Shown here piece after piece: positions 38,816 to 50,660 of a DNA stretch of 64,000 bases. Position numbers and translations under genes: made by a program. Every line of letters starts with the position of its first letter. Position 1 is the first letter of the stretch. This stretch comes from Cinclus cinclus (lineage: Eukaryota; Chordata; Aves; Passeriformes; Cinclidae). The DNA is taken from the NCBI RefSeq assembly GCF_963662255.1, contig NC_085047.1, forward strand, positions 110,977,872 through 111,041,871. The letters run 5' to 3'. Under the pieces are notes generated by a model. That model saw only the letters and a program-made list of their open reading frames with translations, did no database searches and was not told the origin of the DNA.

Positions 38816-41800
38816 TTTTCAGAGTTACAATGATGTTTAATAAAATTACATTTGAAGTAATTGTTGTCTGTGCTGTTGCAAGCAGAGAAACTTCTACATA
38901 ATGAACTGAGCAATTCTGTAACATTTAAAAGATGATAGTCGGAGTAATTTATTGAAATTCATCATAGATACAGAGAAAATATGTTCTGAGTTTTTACATG
39001 AGATGGTGTTACAAATTGTATATGATAAAATGTTTAGTACCCAGAATTATTTTGTAAGTAGAAATTATTTCTCTTGAAATACGCTCTGCATACAAAAAAA
39101 CCAACCTCATGCACAATACTGTTTCTTTCAGTCACTTCTAAACTGAAGCAAGAGAAAAGGCACACATGAAATAATCCTACCAAAGCAAGAATGGACAATT
39201 TGAATGCATGGAGAAAAGAGTGTTGTCTGATTATCATTACTCTGCAGTTTCACGGGTCCCTTGGATGTTATTTCCTATCAACTTTATAGCTCTTTCATCC
39301 AATCCCCCAAGAATTTGTAACAAAATCTTGTAGCCACAAGGGAGTTATTTTCTTTTTCATATGAAAATCTCACGGTCACACTATGAAAATGGTGCTGCTT
39401 AACAATCTTTATGTGATGCTAAACCTTTGACAGACCTGTCTGTGACCATCTTAGAGAGGATTTACTAATGCAGGGAGATGAAAGCAGGATCTCAGCATCA
39501 CTGAGCTACTCTTGCAAATCTGTCACCAAAGAAAGTTTTCAAAATTGTTTGCCCAGAGCAAGAAGAGAAGCACTAATATTGTTCTTAGGAGAAAAGGTGA
39601 GGATGAACAAGATGTTACCTTCTTGATTGCAGTGCTGGCCACTACAGAAACACTGACTTGCCTAGCTTGGTGGGACTGGTGAGCTCTGTGTAACTCACAG
39701 TGCCTGATGAGCTCTTCTCAGGTGCTTGGGGGAGCTGTTGTTGGGATCAGAGGACACCTCTGCTCACATTCAAGTTATACCAGCTGAAGAAAAGAGAAAA
39801 AAACTACACCACATAGATCCTTGGGTAAATATTGCAGGAGAAGCTCCTTTCTCCCATGGATGTCCCCTGCAGCTGTCTGGAGCAGGTACTGATCCCCTGG
39901 ATCTGCACATTCCTCGGATGTGTTCCTCCACCATGACCAGGGTTCACAATTCAAGGCAGGGACTAGAGGAGGCATTTTGTGGTTTCCTTACACCATCCAA
40001 GAGAAGCAGGGTGGTCAGCAAGCTTTTCTGTAGTGGAAATAAATGTTGGGATCATGCAGGTGATGGTAACATCCTGTAGATTCTCCGTGGGTTCTACTGA
40101 TGAAAAGCACAATGGACCATGACACATGAAAAAAAAAAAAAATCTTAAAAATCCTTTTTCTGGCTGATTTTAGCTTGAGATGAGTTTTCTGCTTGGTGTT
40201 TTCCCCAAGTTCCATGGTATAGTTAATTTATAGTTAATTTAAGTCCCAGTGAGCTTGTGTGCATAACTGCAGCTGGCTGTGGGCATCCAAGCAGCTTTCC
40301 AAATAAAGTCTGGGGTATAAGAAACATTAAAAGCAATATTAATTTTAAGATGCTCAGTGAAAATGCCCTGAAATGGCTTGTTTTTCTGTCCTAACCTCTG
40401 TTAGAGGGATTGCAGCATCCCTCCAAAGGCACAGACCTGGTTTAATGGCTGAGGCAGTTTTATTCCCAGTTAGAGCTGCCTCAGCAATAATCTGCTCTGC
40501 TGGGGGACACTGACTGTCTATCTCACATCTGTGTGATCAACCCATGGCTATTTATTATTCTGGTATTCTCAATCCTCATCTTCTTTAGACAGCAAGTAAT
40601 CTCAAACCATTGCTTTCTAGTTTTTAAAATCAATTGATAAATAGCATTTCTTTTTTTCTCCAAGGAATCAATGCACAATTACTTTGAACTGTTTCAAGGA
40701 AATAGGATTTTTGAGATACTATATCTTCCCTTTGCTCCCTTCAACCAGCTTGATTTAAAAAGGAAAGAGAAAGAAGAAGCACAAATAGTGCTGCAGACTT
40801 GACAGAAATTTGGATGTTCTGCAGTCAAATTATTTTGTGAAACTAGAATCTTTATTTTTAATCTCAAGTGTTTCTTTCCTTTGTTCACAGACTCTTGCTG
40901 CCACAAGAGAAAGTGGAGTTTCCAGGCTTTCCACAGTGTGTTTTAAATCCCAAGATATATATAGTATGGTATTTATTGGGAATTACCTGTGAAGAAATTC
41001 AGAAGAAGAAATTAATCAGACAAAGCAACAAGTTTAGAATTTCATGTGTATAGAACCTCAAGATCAGAGTGTCTGGTGTAATGAGAGAATTTATTCATTC
41101 AGGATATCTGATGAAGTCTTTCCTGCCATCTAAGTTTTCAAAATAGGAATAAAGAGGTGTAGCACTGGGTCCATCAGTCAGTCAGTGGGAAACACTGTAG
41201 TTGTGCTTTCAGTGTCTACAGAAGTGAACCTTGCCCTAGCAAGGGGGTTGTATTTGGGAGATGGACCCAGTGTAAATGGAATTGGATTCTAGAGGAAAAT
41301 CCACACACATAGACTCATGCCTGACTATTGTGAGAAATAACATTCTGAAATCTCTTTAGATATGATAGACAACAATGCCATAACATCACCGTGGAAAATA
41401 TGCTTTTCTTCTCTTCTTCAGACAGTTTTACAATTAAGCCACTTTGAGATTACCTGGCACTGATAGCACAGGGTTTGCCAGAGAGGTTAAATCAGGTGTC
41501 TTTGCAGTACATCTTCCCCTTTGCAAGTCCAATTCAAAGAATGCACAGGAATTTCCTGAGCTGCTTTCTTGGAAGTTCCTGTCTAGACAGAGGAGCTTTC
41601 CAGGGACTTATCTTAAAAACGCTATTTGAGTATTCAACAGGAAGGACAGAATTAAACCTTAACAAATGAAAAGGTAAATTATGTTTTAGGTTTTAGTTTC
41701 AGTTTGGGATCTGTCTAGAATCACAACCTTTACCAACACATGACCCAAATCCTTAATTATTTATTTTCTTACTTACTGAGGGAAACAGTCATTAATGCAA

Positions 41801-44800
41801 CAATTCAGTGTAATATAGCGATGGTAAAAGCTAGAAGTTAGACATAAAGAGCAAGAACATAAATGTGGAAGACTTTTTAACTGCAGAGAATTAGAAAACT
41901 ATTAAAGGAGAGGATATGCAGAATAAAGGGGTATAATGGTAGGAAGTCATTATTATAATTTTATTAGTCCTGGGAGTTAAATAAAAGTGAAAACCTATGA
42001 GTAAAGTCAGAACAATTGGATTTTAAGGGTCACTTCTATGAGAATAACTGAGATGGATTTGGCTCGAGAGATAATATGGTCTGCAATCCCAAGGAACACC
42101 CAATCCTGCAAACCTCAGGGCTCTTTGTCTTCATGCAAGCAGGACACACACATCTTTAAATCCAGGGGAGCCTGCAGTTTTACACAAACTGGTTAAAGAA
42201 ACAGCAAGTTTCCCTGAAAATCACTGGGGCGAAGTGCTGTAAGAAAAATGTTCAAACTGATAGTAAAGAAGCTGCAGCAGAGGAATATAAAATAATGCCC
42301 CCAACTGCAGGACTGTGCCCTTGCCTTACATCATTTTGAGCACATTTAATACTAAAAGATAAAAACCCAAGCCATGAGCTCCTCAGAAAGCTGCATCTGG
42401 GAGCAGTCAGGGAAAGGACATGGTAAGGCCATCCCTCCCTACTGGCATTTCTTGCTGTGTGGCTTCCCCTGCACTCTGACAACCTCTCTCCATGCTCTAC
42501 ACATGACAGGCAGGGAACACTGCTCCCAGTTTCACCTTGTAAGGCTTTTCTGTACCAGCATGTAAGGAGCTCCTTCATTCCTCATCCCAGGAAGGAAAAT
42601 TAAACAATCCTTCCAAGGAATGAAATGCACTGAGTTTGCCTGTACCACCGGAGACCTCAGGAGACCGCAGTAAATTGAATAAAGGATCTTCAAATGATTT
42701 ACAACAATTGCTGGGATTATTCTGAATGCGGTAGAGGGGGGAGGCAAGGATGGAGTTGATAAAGGCAGTTAAATTAAATTTATAAACAGCACAGACATTG
42801 CCAAGAAAATCAGGATAAACACAACGAAATTCTTTAAAACCCCAAGAAATTTCCAGCAACTAATGAGACTTCAAGGCATGACAATGGAAAAGTACAGATG
42901 AAACTGATATTTCTCAGGAAGCTTTTTGTTTCATTGTTCACAATAGAAGCTGAAGGTCATTTTTCCAGTGATTGAGATCTATTTTCCTTGGGGAGAAAGA
43001 AAAATGTTAAAAGGTTTCATGATTATACTGGAACAGATAATTAGGCAGTAAGAAGTTGCACAGGTTGACAAGTCACTGAACCCAGAAGACTTCCAGGCAC
43101 AGAAAAGTGTCTGAGACAGAGACAAGAATTTGTGAGCTGAAGCAGAGGAGAGCATTTGGCAATTACACTACAATAGGGACTCAGTTCTGCCACCAAAACA
43201 GCTGTATCTTAAACAGTGTATCCAAAACATCTGTAAAGGTCCAGTAGTTATGACAGAGAGCATCCAGATGTGTGACTTCAACAGCAGTAGTGAGAGCCAA
43301 ATGGATGATTTCAGACACTTGATGTAGCACTAGATCCATCAAGATCAGTCAAGCCTTTGCAATTTTATTCAGAAGGTGGCTGGGACAACACAGAACATCA
43401 GCAGAGGATGGTGGGTAAATCAACTCCAGAGGGAATTGGTAGAAATTGAAATCAAAGTATAGAGCCATTTCAAGTTTGTATTAGGCTATGAAGGTAAGAA
43501 TTAGCTTGTTCTTGTTTCCCTTCACAATGCTGGTTAATCCTCTGATATGTTAGTTCTTTAAATACTCAAGTAACAGGAAAATTAATTATCCACTCATCCA
43601 CTGGCAAGACAGACTGTAAGGTCTTAATGACCAACTCAGAAGAAATATTTGTGAGTTCACTTCTGAATCCAGCATTTCTTGTTGAGTGGCTTAAGGCAAT
43701 CTGCTTGCCCTCTGAAAGACCTTCTAATTCCTGACACAAGAAAATTCCTTCCTTTTCTGATACAGCTGTAACTCCAGCAATATATCTTTAACTGCACTTT
43801 TAATAGTTCATCTGGTCAGGATGCTTCTTCTGCTGCAAGCCAAATTGAATTTCCCCTCAATAATATTAACTGCCGTTTCTATTGTCCTTTTCTTGGACAG
43901 ATTTAACACATCACTCCTAGGACTAGCTTGATGTCAATGGGCAGAGACCAACTGATGGCCTCTGTGGACATTAGAAAAAGTATAAAAGCCTGTACTTGAA
44001 GATGCAGTTATTCCTTATGGCCTATTCCTCAGCCTATTCTGAAAGATGGCAGGAAATCCTACTGTCCTACAGGCCTGTTCTGTCAAGGCAGGGTCAGCTT
44101 CATACTTCACTGTTTAATCTCAAATGAATTGTAGTAGGGTATTTTGGGTCAACTTATGCCATGGGGCTGACTATTTTATTTCCACCTTCATACTAAAAAA
44201 AAAAAAAAAAAAAAAAGCAAATCACAGATTCTCAAGGATAACATTCATTCCTATGGGCATTACTGGCTATGAGGAGTTAAATGGGTGCTCACCATCATTG
44301 ATTAGCTGTCACAGGGTTTTCTTCAACAACTGAAAAACCATGGGCTTCACTGGAACTGTACCAAGTTATACTCCAGGGAATGGAAGTAGTTACCCCTTTA
44401 CATTTTTTCTTAGCATGTGCTAGGACGGATAAACAGAGCTTTGTACTCCGATGATTTCTTTAATCCTTATGCAAGGAGAAGATTCTGAAAACCACACGCT
44501 TTGCCAAAATTCAGTCCAAGCTACAGCCTGAATTTTCCTCTCCTGGATGTGAATGCTGCATGCAATCTCACCTGAATGTTTGTTGCCAGAGCAGTCTCTC
44601 TGTTTTGCCTAATACTGTTCTCCAGCTATAGATACCTGAGCGTGGTACCCAGTTTTCATGACTGTTTTTAATTTTTCTTATCTTCATGGGTGCTCTGCAA
44701 ATATCAGGCCAATTCCATATCTAGAGTTAGATTTAGTAGTGTGGTAAATACCTACAGAAAAGTGTGGGCCACGTGGCTATAAGATGTCATCACAAGTGGC

Positions 44801-45140
44801 CACTTGATCTAAAGGACTGTCAAACAACCAATAAGCCAAAGATCTTTTAACAGGCTTTTTAATGGACTGAAAACACTGCTCTCACTTGTTGCTTTTTGAC
44901 ACAATAGAGAGCTCTGAAGTGTGAGGGGGATGGCTCCGTCTCAGGAGCTTTGTAGGAAGTAGATTGAACAAGTTTTAACAGCATTGTGCAGAGGCTCAGC
45001 TGCAAGGCTGCTGATAGGTTAGGACTCAAACACTGCCAGCCTTTCGGGTCTGACTGGGTCATCCTCAATATACAGCATCAAGAGTTAGACAGATTCAAAG
45101 ATACCTGAAGGCATGGGATAGAGCAGCCTGACCCATCATC
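38816..45140. other. Noncoding DNA, no gene recognised
   Basis: Nothing recognised as gene or transposon. Simple sequence includes a 12-base duplication (TATAGTTAATTT repeated, about 40,217-40,240), a poly-A run at 40,129-40,141 and a 22-A run at 44,195-44,216. The part from about 44,300 to 45,140 would hold RNase H or RT if the Gypsy relic downstream were longer, but I could not align any conserved RT motif there. Confidence 0.5.
44195..44216 (+). repeat. Poly-A tract (22 A)
   Basis: A pure 22-base A homopolymer. No LINE, SINE or processed pseudogene body was recognised on its left, so its origin is unknown. Confidence 0.95.
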
Positions 45141-45830
45141 AATACGGAAGGCACCTTAATAAGGTTAAAGTATTGTCAAAGAAAGGATTTATTAATGTTG
45201 GTCGCTTGTGCCACAAATACTGTCCCAGGCTAGCAAAAAGCCCATGTTTCTCATCTAAGAATAATTATCTTTTTCTGGAGGAAAGCAGGCATAGGTTGCT
45301 TACACACTGGGAGGAAAAAACAAGCCTACCTAAATGGGTCCTACATTGTTGTGTCCTTTGCAATGAGACAGTACTTTCTAATGAGTATATAGCTCATTCT
45401 GTGATGATGGACATCTAATTTATTCTATCTTGACATGACAGACCTGGAATAGTAATATCTGGCAATTAGTCACACTCCAGTGGCCCTTAACTTAAGCAGT
45501 TTGCAGTGAAATGCAGGTTCTGATATGTCACTGCTGTTCCCTGTTTTTCCTTATACAAAGGAGTAGCAGAAAAAGCATTAAAATACTAAATCACCTATTG
45601 CAAAAGGCTGCATCATCAGCTTCTGAATCCTATTTAGCACTGCTAAATTACAGAACAGCACCAGTCCAGTACGTGCTGTTACTGGCTGATTATTTTGTTA
45701 AACAGAAAACCAAACCAAAATTGTTTGCACAGTTAGAAACTAATGTGGGATTCAACAGCATTTGCCAATATACAAAGATAAAGCAGAGCTTTAATAGGTC
45801 TGATTTGCTTTATCTAACAGGTATTTAACA
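45141..45830 (+). mobile_element. Fossil Ty3/Gypsy-type integrase (LTR retrotransposon relic)
   Basis: Integrase landmarks occur in order. The C-terminal half of the zinc-binding region reads RLCHKYCPRLAKSP at 45,203-45,244, with the first Cys of the expected pair replaced by Gly (45,200). After a poorly aligned stretch, frame 45,173+3n reads HDRPGIVISGN at 45,434-45,466, LKQFAVKCRF at 45,491-45,520, YVTAVPCF at 45,524-45,547 and GVAEKALK at 45,560-45,583. A one-base net frame change then gives LNHLLQKAA and SYLALLNYRTAP to about 45,675, and KQSFNRSDLLYLTG ends near 45,825. The second catalytic Asp is Gly (GGC, 45,461). The catalytic Glu survives (GAA, 45,569). Exactly 35 codons separate them, the canonical DX35E spacing. 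In-frame stops at 45,416, 45,431, 45,467, 45,488 and 45,521 show long decay. No LTRs, RT or gag were recognised. The comparison is to the family pattern from memory, not a search. Confidence 0.8.
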
Positions 45831-46110
45831 GAGAAAACAAAACAAAAGCCTGGGAAAAGCAGAGATATTTATTGCCAGCACCATTCCATTAAAAGTGGTT
45901 GTTATTGCTTCAGGAAAGCACGGTCACAAACTGCAGTGGTCCTGGAGGAGGTGGATTCATGGTCAAGGACAGCTATCCCAAAGCTGAAGCAGAGCAATTC
46001 TGGTACCCAGGAGGGAGAGAAGTAAAGGGTTTGTGGCTGCTCTTCCAACCCCAATGCTATGTGGCAAGGTTTGCTCTAAGCAGAGACTGCTGGTCCCAAA
46101 GGCACAGATC
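45831..46110. other. Noncoding DNA between Gypsy relic and CR1 tail
   Basis: No feature recognised. It begins with an A-rich patch just after the last alignable integrase codons, and part of it could belong to the same decayed element. Confidence 0.4.
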
Positions 46111-46195
46111 AGAATGACAGAACCACAGAATATTCTGAGTTGGAAGGAACCCCAAAAGGATCACTGGGTCCAGCTTTGAAGCTCACCTAGAAGGG
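46111..46195 (-). mobile_element. CR1 LINE, 3'-end fragment
   Basis: On the + strand: AGAATGACAGAACCACAGAA, then TATTCTGAGTTGGAAGGAAC, CCCAAAAGGATCACTGGGTC and CAGCTTTGAAGCTC. This is the reverse complement of the CR1 subfamily terminus with the GAGTTGGAAGGGACC-type motif. It is short and 5'-truncated. Confidence 0.85.
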
Positions 46196-47072
46196 CTCAT
46201 CTTAGCTCTGTGAGTGGGTAACAGTGCTGGCACACTCAGTTCACAGACCCCAGCAGAGATTCCAGGCTCTTGTCTCTGTGTAGGGGCCTGGGATGTTTCT
46301 CACCCCCACAGTAGGAAAGGGCTGGCCGTGTGCAGTAGTCACCTTTCCCAAGAGTTTGGGGAAGTAGATGGACTAGAGGAAAAAGCAGCACACTCTGAGG
46401 TAATCATTATGGATGATGAGTGACCCAGGCCACCCTGCGACACTGCTGGAGCAGACACAGCCAGCAAAGACCAACCCTTCAACGTGGCAGCACAGGGCAC
46501 CCAGAGGCTGATAAAACTCAGAGCACGTTTCACTCAGCACACCCATGGAAGGCATCTGGAACCATGGGTTCCATCTATTCAGATAAATCACCACTAAGTT
46601 TAACTGGGAGAGAAAGTGATGGGGAAGTGTTGCCTTTAGGAAAGGCTGCCTGAAAGCTGGTTTTGTGCTGTGCAGAGACTTTCGGGAGGCCGTGGCATCC
46701 CCAGCGTGTCTCTGCTCCTTGTCTCCAATGACTGCTGAACATGAGCCAGGGACATCTCTGCCAGGGGTGCACTCTTCAGGGCAGAGCCTCCCATGTCCTG
46801 ACAAGGAAGGACAAGCCCAAAGGCACAACTGAGCAGGAGGGTGGAGGTGTGACACCTTCGTGCTTAGCACACCACAGAGGAAGGGCAAGGGGCCGGCAGC
46901 AGAGCCGTGGCACCCACTGTGCGCAGGGAGCTGCAATCCAGGGTACAAAAAGGGAAAAACATGCTTTGCCTTTGATTTTTTCCCCCTAGCAAACAAGTGC
47001 TACCTGTCAAAACAGTGGGTAAAGCCATTTCAGACAGGAATGTAATTTACGGTTTGAAGGTGTCCCTTTGAG

Positions 47073-47120
47073 CCTGTAAATTCCTTGGGGCAGGGATTAT
47101 GGTTTTGATCTGACGTGTTA
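47073..47120 (+). mobile_element. Possible old L3/MIR-like repeat tail
   Basis: CCTGTAAATTCCTTGGGGC followed by AGGGATTATGG resembles the 'TGTAAGCTCTTTGGGGCAGGG' signature near the 3' ends of ancient CR1/L3 and related amniote repeats. Only this short signature is recognisable and nothing else aligns, so a chance match remains possible. Confidence 0.4.
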
Positions 47121-48040
47121 ACCAAATTTAAAGAACTGAGCATAACAATCTAGAATTTCCTAAAAGGTAAAGAATAATGACAATCATTTCTTCCTTCCCC
47201 CCATCTCTGGAACATATATCTTGCTGTTACAAAGCTCTTTTCTTGCAAGAAGAAAGCTATTTATAGGTTGAAACAGATTTGTAATCATGTGTGATAGAGA
47301 AGGAAACTGAGGAGAAATATGCGAACCAAAAAAAGCAATGGCAAAAATTTGCATAGTTCTTTAAAGTTTTCTTCAAATGCTTCTGCAAAACACAGCCATC
47401 CATTTTTTAAAGAATACCCTATGGGGGTAGCATGAGGGCTGTCTGTTCTTTTTCCTCCTGTCTTGTTTTGTGGGGTTGTTTTTGCTACTTGTGGAACCGT
47501 CTCTCCCTTTAGGAGGGAAATGTGTGTAATTGTAAACTATATGAGACAGACATCTGCATAGTAACCTGTACTGCTGTATTCAATTACTCAGTAAGTATTT
47601 TAAAGCAGCTAGTATGTGCCAATTTAGCTCATGATGAAAATGTTTGTCAGAATAATATGTTTTATTCTAAGCACCTGCTATTTAATATTTGAGAGAGCTG
47701 GAAGTGTAATAAAGAAAGAGGAAAATATATGCTTGCAGCTCAAACATGAGCTGCAGAGGCAATTCTGGGGTGAGAAGTGGCACAGCTGAATGGAGACTAG
47801 ACCATTTTCCCTCCATTTGTAAACCAGGCACAGAATGACAAGCTAATTCCCAGCAGTCGAATGCGACAGGCATGGCCATTACTGGGGCTAGTTAATCTCT
47901 CAATCCATGTCTCCATCTGATGGAAACAATGCAAAAACAAAAGACAGAGCATTTTTGCTGCCTGCATGTCCCACATCTGTGACTGGTACATTGTCAGAGG
48001 GCCCAGGGAGTCTATGTGGCCCCACAGGGTGCCCCATCTT

Positions 48041-48067
48041 GGGGCTGAGTGGGGATGGGGATGGGGG
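48041..48067 (+). other. G-quadruplex-forming motif
   Basis: Four G runs of four or five bases (GGGG at 48,041, 48,051 and 48,057, GGGGG at 48,063) are separated by loops of 6, 2 and 2 bases. This satisfies the usual G3+N1-7 rule. No gene is attached to it. Confidence 0.75.
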
Positions 48068-50556
48068 TGAAATGTGCTGTGAGGAAATAACAGGGGCATC
48101 CATTGTGAGTTCTCTACAAAAATGCTCCTTAAATCAAAGGTAACTCAGAAAGCACAAAGTCCTCTCCCATTTCTATGCCAAGATAGTCATTCCAGCAACC
48201 AGGTCAGTAGTACACAGCATCCAAGGTGGGATTTAGCTGCTCGAGGCTATCTGGGATTTCCAGGAGTGAGGATGGGCCTGGAGTATGGCATGTGACAAGT
48301 GACACATATGGAAACTCAACATGCCCAGCTGCCATTCTCTTTATACTACCAGCTTTTTTCTGCTGATGGGCAAGGAAGGACTGGTGTGCTGTGGTAGAAA
48401 TGCAGAAAAGACATCTGCTGCTTTGATTTCACTCCCAGTACTACTCTGCAACAGCTCAAGTTACTATCATCTTGAATAGATTGCTAAGTGTACAAAGACA
48501 CTTAAATAGATTTTTAAATGAGATTTTCGGATTTGGGTACCAAAAACTGGATTTCTGAACCTATCTTGAACAACATAAACAAATTGTCTTGGTTCCATAC
48601 GGTCTGCGAAGGCAACAATTCCCAAAGTCAGTCTGTTAATTTAGATGCTCTCTTTTGCATTTGGGAATCAATTTTAGACATTCATTTTTTATCAACTCCT
48701 GACATAGCTCTGCAGAATTCACACAAAGGCTCTGGTGTGGTGGATTCCTATGCCCACACTTCCAGCCGTTTCCTGCCTGGAACGAATCATAAGTTTCAGC
48801 TAGCCCTTCTGCTGATGGAAATTTGCAGGGTTCCACAGGCTGAAATGCAGAAGGGATGCCATGAGACAGGCTGCCAGAAAACAGCCCGAGCACCCAGCAT
48901 CCAGCTGTGGGTATGTCCTGCAGGATGGTGCTTGCAGAGAGGAGATGATGTGACACCCAGGGCTGTCAGGGAGCAGAGGCAGGGAATGCTGATGCTCCTG
49001 TTCCCCGTGGAAGCCATTCACAGTTTTACCCTGAACTTCAGCAGCAAATGGAAAGCAGGGAGATGAGGGAAGCTGACAAGAATGGTGCTGTGGTTTGGGC
49101 AGTGCAGTTACCCCGGGACAGAGCTGCTCCTTCAGGTTGTGCTGAAGCTGGGAAAAAACCACAAAATTTGGGTGTAGGATCTGACCTGGAAGCTGCATGG
49201 CAGGTTCAGCCTTCATCCTGCCAGCTCCAGCAGCAGTTGAATCCCTGCTTGGGGCCTCTCCTGGGTGGATCTGAGGTGAAAATTTCCTCAGGTGACAGAA
49301 GGGACAATACTGAGCAAGCAGTTCACAGAGAGAAGCCTTTCTATAGGGGTGCTGGCTGTTCTCCCTTCCACCTCAGCCTAAGGACAGGTATGGAGACCTC
49401 AGCTCTCCTCATGTCACCTTCCCCACAGTGAAAGCAGCTGCCCTTCAAAACAAGCCTCCACTCATCTCACAGGAGCCTGAATCCACACCAGCCCTCTTCT
49501 CCTGCCTCCAGGACTAAGAGAGTGGCATCCTTCCCTCTCTCCAGCTAAAACTAAGGTCTTTTCCAAATAATATCCCATCCAGTCATTCCATCCTCAATCA
49601 TTCAGCTAGCACCTGTGGTGCATCACAAGTTGGGCATGCTATGCTGGGTTTTCCCAAAATATGAGAATGTTAAAAAATAAAATCTCCTTTTTTATATTTT
49701 CTTCTGACTTTTCACTGGGCATATATATTTTTGCCCAGTCTAGCTGATGATCCTCGCTCAGTACACTTCAAAAACACTGCCATCAACATCTGTAGCTGTG
49801 GGTGGATACTGTTCTACTGTTTTACTTATTTTTGTAAATTCAGAAATAAGGTGTTGGAATAACATTTACAGAGGAAGTGTCAAACCAGCTAAGGATTTAA
49901 ACATTTCTTTTGTCCATAGTAGTCTTCACCTAACACCTTTCCCAATTTATAGGACTATGGAGCACAGAGGGGAACTAGTCCAATACTCAATTTAAATCAG
50001 TTCATGGTTCAGCTAAAAGGCCACAGTCAGTCAGGCATTGCAGTTATACTCCTAATGGGGGAAAGGAGTTTACACAAATAAGATAACAAAAACTAATATA
50101 AAACCACATGAATTAACATCAAAAATCATAATATGAATTAGTTGCTTTTCTTTATGCTAAAATTTGTCCATTATTATAAAAATAAATTATTCAACATCTT
50201 TTTCAATAATCTAACTCCAAGCCACAGTGCCACATACCAGTGATATATGACCAGGCCCTTTATAGATATAAATGGCATTAACTATATCAAACCATGAAAT
50301 AACATTGCAGCAGTATCCCAGCAGTGGCTATAACCATTAAATTTCCTAAAGATGAATAGGGCAGTTGATCTTACTCAACTGATTTAATTGTCTAGTCCTC
50401 CCATATAATCTGAGGTGTGATACCAGAGATACCAGGTCCTCACACAGAACTTCCCACTGCAAGAGGGAAGCCCTGAAGACCAGCTTCAAAGTTGACTATT
50501 CCACCCTGCTTGCCTTTTTCCCAAGTGTAACTGGACAGATTTTTTTCCATTATAAT

Positions 50557-50660
50557 TTTTTCTTCTCTTCTTTGACTTTCTTCCTATTTCTTGCCCAAAC
50601 TTCTGCCTTTTCTTCTTCCCTTTTTTCTTGTTTGGTTCTCTGCCTTTTCTTTCCCATGTG
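50557..50660. repeat. Polypyrimidine/polypurine tract
   Basis: About 100 bases that are almost entirely T and C on the + strand, with runs such as TTTTTTCTTCTCTTCTTTG and TTTTCTTCTTCCC. The minus strand is A/G-rich, and an open frame there reads as Lys/Glu/Arg repeats, which is a composition effect and not a gene. Confidence 0.8.

Noticed and set aside
42900..43480. Purine-rich stretch reminiscent of a decayed LINE body
   Set aside because: No ordered landmarks or translated motif could be identified in any frame.
46373..46996. 207-codon minus-strand open frame, the longest in the window
   Set aside because: No domain, repeat of Pro/Leu/Cys/Ser typical of GC-rich chance frames, several overlapping frames of similar length on both strands, no splice or promoter context.
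48518..49066. 182-codon + strand open frame
   Set aside because: No recognisable family and overlapping minus-strand frames of 106-138 codons. Its composition changes midway and the flanks carry no exon signals.
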